Source: Nocardioides aurantiacus (GTDB lineage: Bacteria; Actinomycetota; Actinomycetes; Propionibacteriales; Nocardioidaceae). From it: a stretch of 64,000 nt of DNA. The stretch lies in NCBI RefSeq assembly GCF_003752505.1, contig NZ_RKHO01000001.1, positions 2,232,001 through 2,296,000 of the forward strand, written 5' to 3'. This document shows, in pieces, positions 45,454-53,639 of the stretch. The position numbers were made by a program, and so were the translations under genes. Every line of letters starts with the position of its first letter. Within the stretch, counting starts at the first letter, position 1. The notes below the pieces were generated by a model that made no database searches, had not been told where the DNA came from, and saw only the letters and a program-made list of their open reading frames with translations.

Positions 45454-47477
45454 TTGCCGGTCCTCGTCCGGCCGCGCCGCTCGTCACCGGGACGCACCCG
45501 CGTGAAGTCGCGGTCGGTGCGGCGCTTGGCCTCCTCGGCACCGCGCAGCTGGTAGGGCACCGAGGTGACCATGACGCCCGGGCTGAACAGCAGCCGGCCC
45601 TTGAGCCGCAGGGCGGTCTGGTTGTGCAGCAGCTGCTCCCACCACCGGCCCACGACGTACTCCGGGATGTAGACCGCCACCACGCCGCGCGGGTTGGACC
45701 GGCGGATCTCGGAGGTGTAGGCCACGATCGGGCGGATCACCTCGCGGTAGGGCGAGTAGAGCATCTTCAGCGGGACGTCGATCCGCATCGCGTCCCACTC
45801 GTCGACCAGGCGCGTGGTGCGCTCGCTGTCGGCGTCGACGAAGACGGCCTCCAGCACGTTGGGCCGGGTCGCCTTGGCGTAGGCCAGCGCCCGCATCGTG
45901 GGCTTGTGCAGCTTGGAGACGAGCACGATCGCGTGGACCCGCGTCGGCATGATCGGGTCGGAGTCACCGACCTCGAGCTCGAGCTCGACCCGGTCGTAGT
46001 GACGCCGGATCGCGCTCATGATGGCGTAGAAGGTGCCCATGGCCAGGATCGTGATCCAGGCGCCGGAGAGGAACTTGGTGACCAGCACGATCACCAGCAC
46101 CACCGCGGTCAGGCCCAGGCCGAAGGTGTTGATGGCCCGCGAGCGCACCATCCTGCGGCGCTCGGCGGGGTCGCGCTCGGACTGCAGGAGGCGGGTCCAG
46201 TGCCGGATCATGCCGAGCTGACTGAGGTTGAAGGAGACGAACACCCCGACGATGTAGAGCTGGATCAGCTTGGTGGTCTGGGCCTCGAAGACCACGATGA
46301 GCACGATCGCCATCACGGCCAGGAACACGATGCCGTTGCTGTAGGCCAGCCGGTCGCCCCGGGAGCCGAACGCGCGCGGCATCAGCCCGTCCTTGGCCAG
46401 GATCGAGCCCAGCACCGGGAAGCCGTTGAACGCGGTGTTGGCGGCGAGCACGAGGATCACGCCGGTCACCGTCACCACGAAGTAGAAGCCGGGCGGGAAC
46501 CCGTCGAAGATGGCCCGGGCCAGCTGGGCGATCACGGTCTGCTGGACGAAGTCCTCCGGGAGCGCGGCGCCACCGGGCAGCCGGAGGTTCTCCAGCTCGG
46601 CGGGGTCGACGTAGCGCAGCCCCATCTGTCGGGCCAGCGTGATGACGCTGACCATCATCGTGACCGCGATCAGGCCGAGCAGCAGCAGCGTGCTCGCCGC
46701 GTTGCGGCTCTTGGGCTTGCGGAAGGCCGGCACGCCGTTGGAGATCGCCTCGACCCCGGTCAGCGCGGCGCAGCCCGAGGAGAACGCCCGCGCCAGCAGG
46801 AACACCAGCCCGATCGTGGTCAGCGGCTGGTCCCAGCCCTCCCGGGGGACGATCTCGTAGCCGGCGGTCTCCACGTCGGGCAGCGTGCCGGTCGCGAGCC
46901 GGAGCAGGCCCAGCAGGCACATGCCGAGGATCGCGACCATGAAGAGGTAGGTCGGGATCGCGAAGAGGGACCCCGACTCGCGCACGCCGCGCAGGTTCAG
47001 CGAGGCCAGCACCACGACCAGCAGCGAGGCGGCGACGACCTGGTGCTCGTGGACGAACGGCAGCGCCGCCCCGGCGTACTGCGCGGCCGAGGAGATCGAC
47101 ACCGCCACGGTGAGGATGTAGTCGACCAGCAGCGCGCTGGCGACGGTCTTGCCCGCCTTGACGCCCAGGTTGACGGTGGCGACCTCGTAGTCGCCGCCGC
47201 CCGAGGGGTAGGCGTGCACCGTCTGGCGGTAGGACGCGACGACGGTCAGCATCACCAGGGCGACCGCGAGCGCGATCTTCCACGACCAGACGTAGGCCGA
47301 GCTGCCGGCGATGGCCAGCATGATGAAGACCTCGTCGGGCGCGTAGGCCACCGAGGACAGCGCGTCGCTGGCGAAGACGGGGAGGGCGATGCGCTTGGGC
47401 AGCAGGGTCTCGCCCAGCTGCGAGCTCCTCAGCTTGCGTCCGAGCAGGATGCGCTTGCTGACATTTCCCACGCCCAC
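45450..47477 (-). CDS. APC-superfamily permease, KimA-like potassium transporter candidate
   Basis: A 675-residue protein with about 12 membrane segments (to residue ~480) and a soluble C-terminal domain of about 190 residues. LPVFASDALSSVAYAPDEV near 33-51, SGGGDYEVA and ARAFSSGCAALTGVEAISNGVPAF fit the KimA/YdaO-like branch of APC transporters, high-affinity potassium importers. It is divergent from two TrkA-type K+-regulatory proteins with only 60 bases between, the same arrangement as M. tuberculosis Rv2690c with ceoB/ceoC. GTG 47477 start. No ydaO riboswitch fits in the gap. Confidence 0.85.
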   Translation of the reverse strand: MGVGNVSKRILLGRKLRSSQLGETLLPKRIALPVFASDALSSVAYAPDEVFIMLAIAGSSAYVWSWKIALAVALVMLTVVASYRQTVHAYPSGGGDYEVATVNLGVKAGKTVASALLVDYILTVAVSISSAAQYAGAALPFVHEHQVVAASLLVVVLASLNLRGVRESGSLFAIPTYLFMVAILGMCLLGLLRLATGTLPDVETAGYEIVPREGWDQPLTTIGLVFLLARAFSSGCAALTGVEAISNGVPAFRKPKSRNAASTLLLLGLIAVTMMVSVITLARQMGLRYVDPAELENLRLPGGAALPEDFVQQTVIAQLARAIFDGFPPGFYFVVTVTGVILVLAANTAFNGFPVLGSILAKDGLMPRAFGSRGDRLAYSNGIVFLAVMAIVLIVVFEAQTTKLIQLYIVGVFVSFNLSQLGMIRHWTRLLQSERDPAERRRMVRSRAINTFGLGLTAVVLVIVLVTKFLSGAWITILAMGTFYAIMSAIRRHYDRVELELEVGDSDPIMPTRVHAIVLVSKLHKPTMRALAYAKATRPNVLEAVFVDADSERTTRLVDEWDAMRIDVPLKMLYSPYREVIRPIVAYTSEIRRSNPRGVVAVYIPEYVVGRWWEQLLHNQTALRLKGRLLFSPGVMVTSVPYQLRGAEEAKRRTDRDFTRVRPGDERRGRTRTGK

Positions 47478-47490
47478 CAGGCGAGGCTAT

Positions 47491-47514
47491 GGCACGCCCG
47501 GCCACCGCCGTGCC
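47491..47514. promoter_or_regulatory. Inverted repeat in the permease/TrkA divergent promoter region
   Basis: GGCACG, 12 bases, CGTGCC in the 60-base gap between the permease and the first TrkA gene. It is well placed to be an operator common to both divergent transcripts, but arms are only six GC-rich bases. Confidence 0.3.
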
Positions 47515-47537
47515 CTGACTCCACTACTGTGCGAGAT

Positions 47538-48200
47538 GTGCACGTCGTGATCATGGGCTGCGGCCGCGTCGGCTCGACGCTCGCCCGCAGCCTCGAGGAC
47601 CGGAACCACACCGTCAGCGTGATCGACAGCAACCCCGACGCCTTCCGACGACTGGGGCCCTCGTTCAACGGCACCAAGGTCACCGGCTACGGCTTCGACC
47701 AGGCCGTGCTGACCGAGGCGGGCATCTCGCGCGCCGACGCCTTCGCGGCCGTCAGCAGCGGTGACAACTCCAACATCATCGCGGCGCGCGTGGCCCGGGA
47801 GTCCTTCGGGATCGACCAGGTCGTGGCCCGGATCTACGACCCGGGGCGTGCCGAGGTCTACCAGCGTCTCGGCATCACCACCGTCGCCACCGTGAAGTGG
47901 ACGGCCGACCAGGTGCTGCGCCGGATCCTGCCCGCCGGCGCCGAGCCCGACTTCCGCGACCCCTCCGGCACCATCCGTGTCGACCAGGTGCCCGTGCCCG
48001 AGCACTGGGTCGGCGTGCGGACCATCCACTTCCAGGAGCAGTCCGGCAGCCGGATCGCCTGGATCGACCGGCTCGGCGAGGGCATGCTGTCCAGCCGCGA
48101 GACGGTGCTGCAGGAGGGCGACGTCCTCCACCTGGTGATGCGCGAGGAGAACGCCACGCGCGTCTACGACGTGCTCAAGAAGGGCCCGGAGACAGACTGA
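47538..48200 (+). CDS. ceoB: TrkA-family K+ transport regulator (first, CeoB-like)
   Basis: A 220-residue protein with an RCK-N Rossmann domain (VHVVIMGCGRVGSTLARSLE; GCGRVG at 7-12; Asp near 30) followed by an RCK-C domain. It binds NAD(H)/ATP and gates a potassium channel or transporter, here probably the divergent KimA-like permease or a Trk pore. GTG 47538 is chosen; GTG 47529 is a possible alternative. The stop overlaps the second TrkA gene by one base (TGATG), so the two are made together. Confidence 0.9.
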   Translation: MHVVIMGCGRVGSTLARSLEDRNHTVSVIDSNPDAFRRLGPSFNGTKVTGYGFDQAVLTEAGISRADAFAAVSSGDNSNIIAARVARESFGIDQVVARIYDPGRAEVYQRLGITTVATVKWTADQVLRRILPAGAEPDFRDPSGTIRVDQVPVPEHWVGVRTIHFQEQSGSRIAWIDRLGEGMLSSRETVLQEGDVLHLVMREENATRVYDVLKKGPETD

Positions 48201-48874
48201 TGAAGGTCGCCATCGCAGGAGCCGGCGCCGTCGGCCGCTCGATCGCCCGCGAGCTGATCGGCAACGGCCACCAGGTCCTGCTCATCGACAAGTCGCCGCA
48301 CGCCATCAAGCCCGACCGGGTGCCCGACGCCGAGTGGCTGCTCGCCGACTCCTGCGAGCTGTCCTCGCTGGAGGAGGCCCGGCTCCAGGAGTGCGACGTC
48401 GTCATCGCCGCCACCGGCGACGACAAGGTCAACCTGGTCACCTCGCTGCTGGCCAAGACCGAGTTCGGGGTCCCCCGCACGGTCGGCCGGGTCAACCACC
48501 CCAACAACGAGTGGCTGTTCACCGAGGCCTGGGGCGTCGACGTCAACGTCTCCACCCCGCGCATCATGTCGGCGCTGGTCGAGGAGGCGGTCACGGTCGG
48601 CGACCTGGTCCGGCTGTTCACCTTCCGCCAGGGCGGCGCCAACCTCGTGGAGATGACGCTGCCCGCGGACTCGCCGTACGTCGGGAAGCCCTCGGGCCTG
48701 ATCCCCTTCCCCGACAACTGCGCGCTGGTGACGATCCTGCGCGACGGCCAGGTCTACGTGCCCGACCCGGACCAGCCGGTCGAGGCGGGCGACGAGCTGC
48801 TGCTGGTCGTGCCCGCAGAGCTGGAGGACCAGCTCGAGGTGCTGCTCGCCCCCGAGGAGCACCGGGCCAAGTAG
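48200..48874 (+). CDS. ceoC: TrkA-family K+ transport regulator (second, CeoC-like)
   Basis: A 224-residue RCK protein. MKVAIAGAGAVGRSIARELI holds the nucleotide-binding loop (GAGAVG at 7-12), IATGDDKVNL the second conserved motif, and the RCK-C domain ends ELLLVV. The ATG shares its A with the TGA of the preceding TrkA gene, so they are translationally coupled and probably form a hetero-oligomer. A separate membrane Trk pore is not in the window. Confidence 0.9.
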   Translation: MKVAIAGAGAVGRSIARELIGNGHQVLLIDKSPHAIKPDRVPDAEWLLADSCELSSLEEARLQECDVVIAATGDDKVNLVTSLLAKTEFGVPRTVGRVNHPNNEWLFTEAWGVDVNVSTPRIMSALVEEAVTVGDLVRLFTFRQGGANLVEMTLPADSPYVGKPSGLIPFPDNCALVTILRDGQVYVPDPDQPVEAGDELLLVVPAELEDQLEVLLAPEEHRAK

Positions 48875-48880
48875 GCGCTG

Positions 48881-49621
48881 CTAGACCTGCGGGGCCGGCC
48901 GGCCCGGCTCGACGGGGGTCTTGTTGCGCGTCAGCACCCAGACCATCCCGGCCAGGCAGGCCACCTGCAGCGGCCAGCCCATCACGAGCTTGGCGACGCC
49001 GAGCGCGGCCACGGCCGACCCCGTCGACCACCAGCCCTCGGTGCCGGCGTACCAGATCGGCAGCTGCACGGCGACGCGCAGCAGGCACGGCAGCGCCAGC
49101 AGCCAGGTCAGCAGCGAGCACAGCCGCACCACGCGCCGGTCGGCGTGCCAGGCCGTGGGGTCGCCGGTGACGCTGCCGACGATGAAGCCCACCAGCGGCC
49201 AGCGGATCGCGATGGTGAAGACCATCAGCGCGGCGTAGACGGCGTTGTAGATCAGGCCGGGCAGGAAGTAGGCCAGCGCCTGCTCCCCCTCGTCGCCCCC
49301 GCCCCGCGCGGCGCGCCACGCGAACAGCGCGCCGATGCCGATGCCGAAGAGCGCGTTGAGCACGAACTGCACCGAGGACCGTTGCACCAGCCGTACGACG
49401 AGCAGCACCGCCGCCGCCGCGACGCTGACCGTGATCGCCAGCCGCAGGTCGTGCAGGGTCAGGAAAAGCACCGTGAAGCAGACCGTCGGCACCGCGGCCT
49501 CGAGCATGCCCCGGACGCCGCCGAGGGCCTCGCCGAGCTGCTTGCGCACGACCTCCTCGACGGTCGCCGCCGACGGAGGGGCGGCGGGGGGCGTGGTGGC
49601 GGGTGCCTCGGGCTCGGTCAT
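48881..49621 (-). CDS. DUF3159 membrane protein
   Basis: A 246-residue protein with a hydrophilic Ala/Pro-rich N terminus and six membrane segments (for example TVCFTVLFLTLHDLRLAITV; YFLPGLIYNAVYAALMVFTI; RWPLVGFIVGSVTGDPTAW). Sequence and position, beside TrkA genes and an OB-fold gene, identify the actinobacterial DUF3159 family (Rv2693c-like), of unknown function. The ATG shares a base with the OB-fold gene stop (TGATG). It converges with the second TrkA gene across six bases. Confidence 0.85.
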   Translation of the reverse strand: MTEPEAPATTPPAAPPSAATVEEVVRKQLGEALGGVRGMLEAAVPTVCFTVLFLTLHDLRLAITVSVAAAAVLLVVRLVQRSSVQFVLNALFGIGIGALFAWRAARGGGDEGEQALAYFLPGLIYNAVYAALMVFTIAIRWPLVGFIVGSVTGDPTAWHADRRVVRLCSLLTWLLALPCLLRVAVQLPIWYAGTEGWWSTGSAVAALGVAKLVMGWPLQVACLAGMVWVLTRNKTPVEPGRPAPQV

Positions 49622-50088
49622 CAGGGCCTCAGGAAGTAGCGCGGGTTGTACATCACGCGGTGGCCGTCGTGGACGCCCACGCGTCCCATCACGCGGATGC
49701 CGCGGCCCGGCGTGATCCCGGCGATCCGGCGCCGGCCGAGCCACAGCACGGTGATCGACCCGGACCCGTCGTAGAGCTCGGCCTCCAGCGCCGGCACCCC
49801 GCCACGGGGACGGAGCGAGACGGTCTTGAGCGTCCCCTGGAGGATGACCGGCTCGCGGTCAGGGGCCTCGGCGACGGTCACCAGGCCCGCCTTGCGGGTG
49901 TCCTGGCGCAGCTCGCGGGCCTCCTCGCGGTCGCTGCTGGCCCATCGGCTGATGGACGCGCGGAGCCGGCTGCGGTGCTTGTGGTCCTCCCCGTCGTCGC
50001 CGTGGTGGTGACCGCCCCGGGGTTCGTCGACCTCCCGGTCGGACTGACGGGCCGCCCGGGCGGCGCGGCGCTCGTGCTGCTCGGCCAT
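49621..50088 (-). CDS. OB-fold nucleic-acid-binding protein
   Basis: A 155-residue protein with a charged N terminus (EQHERRAARAARQSDREVDEP and a His-rich HHHGDD stretch) and a C-terminal OB fold (about 65-155): VILQGTLKTVSLRPRG, AELYDGSGSITVLWLGRRRIAGITPG and VMYNPRYF. It is the actinobacterial Rv2694c-type protein, a single-domain OB fold of unknown nucleic-acid role. ATG 50088 has GGGGAG nine bases upstream. It is coupled by one base to the DUF3159 gene. Confidence 0.85.
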   Translation of the reverse strand: MAEQHERRAARAARQSDREVDEPRGGHHHGDDGEDHKHRSRLRASISRWASSDREEARELRQDTRKAGLVTVAEAPDREPVILQGTLKTVSLRPRGGVPALEAELYDGSGSITVLWLGRRRIAGITPGRGIRVMGRVGVHDGHRVMYNPRYFLRP

Positions 50089-50101
50089 GTGCGGGTCTCC
50101 C

Positions 50102-50773
50102 CTACTCCGACGCGGGCCTGGCGTCGGGCGGCAGCACCAGCGGCAGCGGGGAGCCGGGCGGCATCGCCTCGGCACCGCGACGCACGACCACCGACCGGAT
50201 CAGCGCGTCCCACGGCAGCGCCTTCTCGGGGTCGACGGCCGGGTTGCCCATCAGGTTGGAGCGCAGCAGCCAGGTCGGGCCGAGGTGGCCGACGAAGCGG
50301 CTCGCCTGGGTGGCCGACTCGCCCTCGGAGGAGGTGACCGGCACCAGGCACAGCAGCTCGGTGCCGAAGGGGCCCTCCTGCTCGGTGGCGGTGCCGCCGA
50401 CCCGCTCGGTCTCGGTCGCGATCCGCGGTCGCAGCTCCTCCCAGGCCTCGCCGCCGCGCGAGGCGGCGAAGGGACGCAGCTCCAGGGCGCCGTCGGCGCC
50501 CACGAGCAGCACGGCGGCGACGTTGCCGGAGTCCTCCTCGACCTGGAGCCGCAGCTCGACGCCGTCGGCGGGCTCGAGCAGCAGGCTGCCCAGGTCGACC
50601 AGCTGACGCTCCTCGAGGTCGACCTCGGAGACGTCGTAGGGACCGGTCTCGGGGGTCTCACGGGTGCGCGCGGGCGGCTCCTCGCCGTCCCGCTCCCCGT
50701 CCTCGACCACCTCGTCGACGGGAGCGTCTGCTCCCTCGTCGCCGGGTCCCGAACGCCTGCGGCCGAACCTCAC
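50102..50773 (-). CDS. DUF3710 family protein
   Basis: A 223-residue soluble protein. The first 40 residues are basic then highly acidic and probably disordered ([26 protein letters not shown]). The core contains [25 protein letters not shown] and [20 protein letters not shown], matching the actinobacterial DUF3710 family. GTG 50773 overlaps the dut stop as GTGA. Function is unknown; the gene is maintained beside dut across Actinobacteria. Confidence 0.85.
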   Translation of the reverse strand: MRFGRRRSGPGDEGADAPVDEVVEDGERDGEEPPARTRETPETGPYDVSEVDLEERQLVDLGSLLLEPADGVELRLQVEEDSGNVAAVLLVGADGALELRPFAASRGGEAWEELRPRIATETERVGGTATEQEGPFGTELLCLVPVTSSEGESATQASRFVGHLGPTWLLRSNLMGNPAVDPEKALPWDALIRSVVVRRGAEAMPPGSPLPLVLPPDARPASE

Positions 50774-51255
50774 GATGCTGCGCCTTCCCTCGTCGACTGC
50801 TCCGCGGAGGCGAAGCCTCCCGTCGAACCGTAGCCCCCGTCGCCCCGGTCGGACGCGCCCAGGTCGGCGACGTCGGCGACCTCCTCGAACACGGCCGTCT
50901 CGCAGCGCTGCACGACCAGCTGGGCGATCCTGTCGCCGCGGCGCACGGTGAACGGCGCCTCGCGGTCGGTGTTGACCAGGCACACCTGCACCTCGCCGCG
51001 GTAGCCCGCGTCGATCGTGCCCGGCGCGTTGACGATCGAGATGCCGTGGCGCGCCGCCAGCCCCGAGCGCGGGTGCACCAGGCCGACGTGGCCCTCGGGC
51101 AGCGCCAGGGCGATCCCGGTCGGGACCAGGGCGCGCTCGCCGGGGGCGAGGGTGACCTCGGTGGCGGCGTGGAGGTCGGCGCCGGCGTCGCCGGGGTGGG
51201 CGTACGACGGGAGCGGCAGCCCGGGGTCCAGCCTGGTCACAGCGATGCGCACCAT
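50770..51255 (-). CDS. dut: Deoxyuridine 5'-triphosphate nucleotidohydrolase (dUTPase)
   Basis: A 161-residue trimeric-type dUTPase. Motif 1 is HPGDAGADL, motif 2 PRSGLAAR, motif 3 [14 protein letters not shown], motif 4 [12 protein letters not shown] and motif 5 GGYGSTGG at the C terminus, so all five are intact. It hydrolyses dUTP to dUMP and pyrophosphate, preventing uracil incorporation into DNA. The stop overlaps the DUF3710 start. Confidence 0.95.
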   Translation of the reverse strand: MVRIAVTRLDPGLPLPSYAHPGDAGADLHAATEVTLAPGERALVPTGIALALPEGHVGLVHPRSGLAARHGISIVNAPGTIDAGYRGEVQVCLVNTDREAPFTVRRGDRIAQLVVQRCETAVFEEVADVADLGASDRGDGGYGSTGGFASAEQSTREGAAS

Positions 51256-51307
51256 GGGGCGCGACCCTACCCGCGCCGGCGGACCGCGCGGGTGACAGGC
51301 TTGGACC

Positions 51308-51805
51308 GTGCCGCCGACCGACTCCCCCGCGCCGTCCGGCGCGTCGGGGACCGCCTACTCCGAGCGCCTGCACGTGCCGCTGCGCTGGTGGGTGCAGGCC
51401 ACGATGCTGCTCGCGACGGTCTGGCTGGCGTTCGTGGTCGCGATGCCCCCGTGGGTGGCGTCCCTGCTCGCGGGCGGGCTGCTGGTCGCGACGTACGCCT
51501 TCTTCGCGTGGGTCGGCAGCGCGGTCGTCGCGGTCCGCGACGGCGAGCTGCGGGCCGGTCGCGCCCACATCGCCACCCGGCTGCTCGGCCCGGCCGAGCC
51601 GCTCGACGCCGAGCAGACCCGGCGGGTGCACGGCGTGGACGCCGACGCCCGGGCGTTCCTGGTGACCCGCCCCTACCTCAAGCGGGCGGTGCTCGTGCCG
51701 GTGCTCGACCCGGCCGACCCGACGCCGTACTGGCTGGTCTCCACGCGCCACCCCGGCCCGCTGGCCGCGGCGCTCGAGGGCTCGGCGGGCACGCCCGGCG
51801 CGTAG
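51308..51805 (+). CDS. DUF3093 membrane protein
   Basis: A 165-residue protein with two membrane segments ([24 protein letters not shown] and [21 protein letters not shown]), followed by a soluble domain containing [15 protein letters not shown] near the C terminus. This is the DUF3093 family conserved between dut and DUF4193 genes in Actinobacteria. Start is GTG 51308, divergent from dut. Function unknown. Confidence 0.85.
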   Translation: MPPTDSPAPSGASGTAYSERLHVPLRWWVQATMLLATVWLAFVVAMPPWVASLLAGGLLVATYAFFAWVGSAVVAVRDGELRAGRAHIATRLLGPAEPLDAEQTRRVHGVDADARAFLVTRPYLKRAVLVPVLDPADPTPYWLVSTRHPGPLAAALEGSAGTPGA

Positions 51806-51870
51806 CCCTAGGGTGGGTGGGTACCCCTGCAGGACCGTGGGGAACGCACCACGCACACGAGAGGCAGGAC

Positions 51871-52206
51871 ATGGCCAAGCACGACGAACCCGCGAAGGAC
51901 AGCTCGAAGGTCTGGTCGATCTTCTCCCTGGCAGCGGCGCTGCTGGGAGCGACCGTGGCTCGCAAGACGGTGACGAAGTCCTGGCAGGCGGCCACCGGCA
52001 AGAACCCGCCCGCCAACCCCGCCGACCCCGACGTCCAGATGTGGGAGGCGGTCCTGTGGGCCGCCGCCAGCGGCATGGCCATCCAGATCGCCCGGATGCT
52101 GTTCTCCCGCAAGGCGGCGGACTACTACGCCAAGTCGACCGGACACCTGCCCCCCGGTCTCGGCAAGGACGACCAGAGCACCAAGGCCGACCCCGCCACC
52201 ACCTGA
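51871..52206 (+). CDS. DUF4235 small membrane protein
   Basis: A 111-residue protein with two weakly hydrophobic segments (SIFSLAAALLGATVARKTV; AVLWAAASGMAIQIARMLF) separated by ATGKNPPANPADPDVQMWEA, the signature of DUF4235 proteins. ATG 51871 has a GAGGCAGGAC ribosome-binding region. It follows the DUF3093 gene and ends at a strong hairpin. Function is unknown; such proteins are common in actinobacterial membranes. Confidence 0.85.
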   Translation: MAKHDEPAKDSSKVWSIFSLAAALLGATVARKTVTKSWQAATGKNPPANPADPDVQMWEAVLWAAASGMAIQIARMLFSRKAADYYAKSTGHLPPGLGKDDQSTKADPATT

Positions 52207-52245
52207 GGCCACCACCTCAGCGGCACCCAGCGGCACCGCACGACG

Positions 52246-52276
52246 AAGGGCCGTCCCCCACCGGGGGACGGCCCTT
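52246..52276. terminator. Strong bidirectional hairpin between convergent DUF4235 and DUF4193 genes
   Basis: AAGGGCCGTCCCCC, three bases, GGGGGACGGCCCTT: a perfect 14-base stem. It lies 40 bases after the DUF4235 stop and 36 bases after the DUF4193 stop on the other strand. A-rich and T-rich stem ends give short U-runs on both strands, so it can stop transcription in both directions. Confidence 0.85.
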
Positions 52277-52311
52277 CTCGTCGGTGACCGGCCTCGAGGC
52301 CGGCGCGCTGC

Positions 52312-52602
52312 TCAGATGCAGTCGCGGCAGATGAGCTTCTTCTCGTCGGCGAGCTGGCTGCGGTGGTGCACCAGGAAGCAGCTCATGCAGGTGAACTCGT
52401 CCAGCTGCTTGGGCTTGACCTCGACGGCCAGCTCCTCGTGCGAGAGGTCCGCACCCGGCAGCTCGAAGGACTCGGCCGCCTCGGCCTCGTCCTCGTCGAC
52501 CTTGCCGGAGTTCTTGTCGTGCCGACGGGCCTTGAGCTCCTCGAGGCTGTCTTCGTTCTGCTCCTCCTCGGTCTTGCGAGGGGCGTCGTAGTCGGTTGCC
52601 AT
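52312..52602 (-). CDS. DUF4193 zinc-ribbon protein
   Basis: A 96-residue acidic protein of the actinobacterial DUF4193 family. The C terminus contains FTCMSCFLVHHRSQLA and ends LICRDCI, two CxxC pairs that form a zinc-ribbon-like site. The N-terminal half is charged (EEEQNEDSLEELKARRHDKN). ATG 52602 follows AGGAG. Homologues (Rv2699c-like) sit in the same position beside dut and DUF3093. Function unknown. Confidence 0.88.
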   Translation of the reverse strand: MATDYDAPRKTEEEQNEDSLEELKARRHDKNSGKVDEDEAEAAESFELPGADLSHEELAVEVKPKQLDEFTCMSCFLVHHRSQLADEKKLICRDCI

Positions 52603-52816
52603 GTTGCTTCTCCTGCTCCAGGTCCCAGTGGTGTCCGGCGGTGGACGTCCGTGGTGACGGCGCGATTGTGCACCAGTCCCCGCGAAATAGCACACCCGGA
52701 CCCCGGGGTCGGCCCCCGAGGTGGTGGACCTCACCTGAACACGGGTCGCCCTCGCGATGTTCCCGTAACCGAATCGGTGCGATCCACACGCTCCGAGGGG
52801 CCGCGGGCGGGGGGTC

Positions 52817-53638
52817 TCAGCCCCGGAAGCCGCACTCCCGGACCAGCCGCTCGAACCCGTCGTACGCCGCGGCGGGCGCCGCCACCACGAGGTCCAGCTC
52901 GGGCCCCGCCGAGACGTCGACCACCGCCCCCGCCTCGGTGGCCACCAGGCCGGCGGCGGCGTGGTCCCACCAGTACGGCCCCTCCTCGACGTAGGCGTCG
53001 ACCGCGCCCTCGGCGAGCGCGCACAGGTCGAGCGCGCACGAGCCGCCCCGGCGCACGTCGCGGACGCGGGCGAGCAGCTCGGCGACGGCCCGGCCCTGGC
53101 GGGTCCGGACGTCGCGGGAGTAGCTGAACCCGGTGGCCACCAGCGCCGCCTCGGGCGCCGCCGGCTCGCGCACCTGCAGCCGGACGCCGTCGCGCCAGGA
53201 GCCGGCGCCGTGGAGCGCGGCGTACTCGCGGCCGAGCACCGGGGCGACGACCGCGCCGGCCACGACCTGCTCCACGCCGTCGACGGTGCGGGCCGCGGCG
53301 ACCGAGACCGCCCAGTGGGGCAGGCCGTAGAGGTAGTTGACGGTGCCGTCGACCGGGTCGAGGACCCAGCGCACCCCGGAGCCGCCCCGGACGTCGTCGC
53401 CCTCCTCCCCCACGATCGCGTCGTCGGGGCGTGCGGCCAGGATCCGCTCGCGCAGCAGCTCCTCGCTGGCGCGGTCGGCCCGGGTGACGACGTCGGTGTC
53501 GCTGGACTTGGTGGCCGCGACCTCGACCCCCTCGTGGCGCATCCGCAGCGCGAGCGCGCCCGCCTCGCGGGCGACCCTCAGCGCCAGGTCGAGCAGCTCC
53601 CGGTCGGTGCCGTCCCCCTCGGGGACCACGCCGGCCAC
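52817..53638 (-). CDS. suhB: Inositol-1-monophosphatase family protein (SuhB)
   Basis: A 273-residue phosphatase of the inositol monophosphatase family. Metal-binding motifs are IVGEEGDD, WVLDPVDGTVNYLYGLPHWAVS and YWWDHAAAGLVATEAGA. It hydrolyses inositol 1-phosphate or related sugar phosphates and may feed phosphatidylinositol synthesis in actinobacteria. GTG 53638 starts one base after the ferrochelatase stop, so the pair is co-transcribed. Homologues occupy the same position downstream of DUF4193 in mycobacteria. Confidence 0.9.
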   Translation of the reverse strand: MAGVVPEGDGTDRELLDLALRVAREAGALALRMRHEGVEVAATKSSDTDVVTRADRASEELLRERILAARPDDAIVGEEGDDVRGGSGVRWVLDPVDGTVNYLYGLPHWAVSVAAARTVDGVEQVVAGAVVAPVLGREYAALHGAGSWRDGVRLQVREPAAPEAALVATGFSYSRDVRTRQGRAVAELLARVRDVRRGGSCALDLCALAEGAVDAYVEEGPYWWDHAAAGLVATEAGAVVDVSAGPELDLVVAAPAAAYDGFERLVRECGFRG

Positions 53639-53639
53639 C

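Noticed and set aside
47478-47537. c-di-AMP (ydaO) riboswitch before the KimA-like gene
   Set aside because: The 60-base gap is too short for the conserved aptamer and none of its sequence elements are visible.
52603-52816. A cei-like gene as in mycobacteria between DUF4193 and suhB
   Set aside because: The 214-base gap holds no open frame of that size or signal peptide; it looks like a promoter region for the DUF4193 gene.
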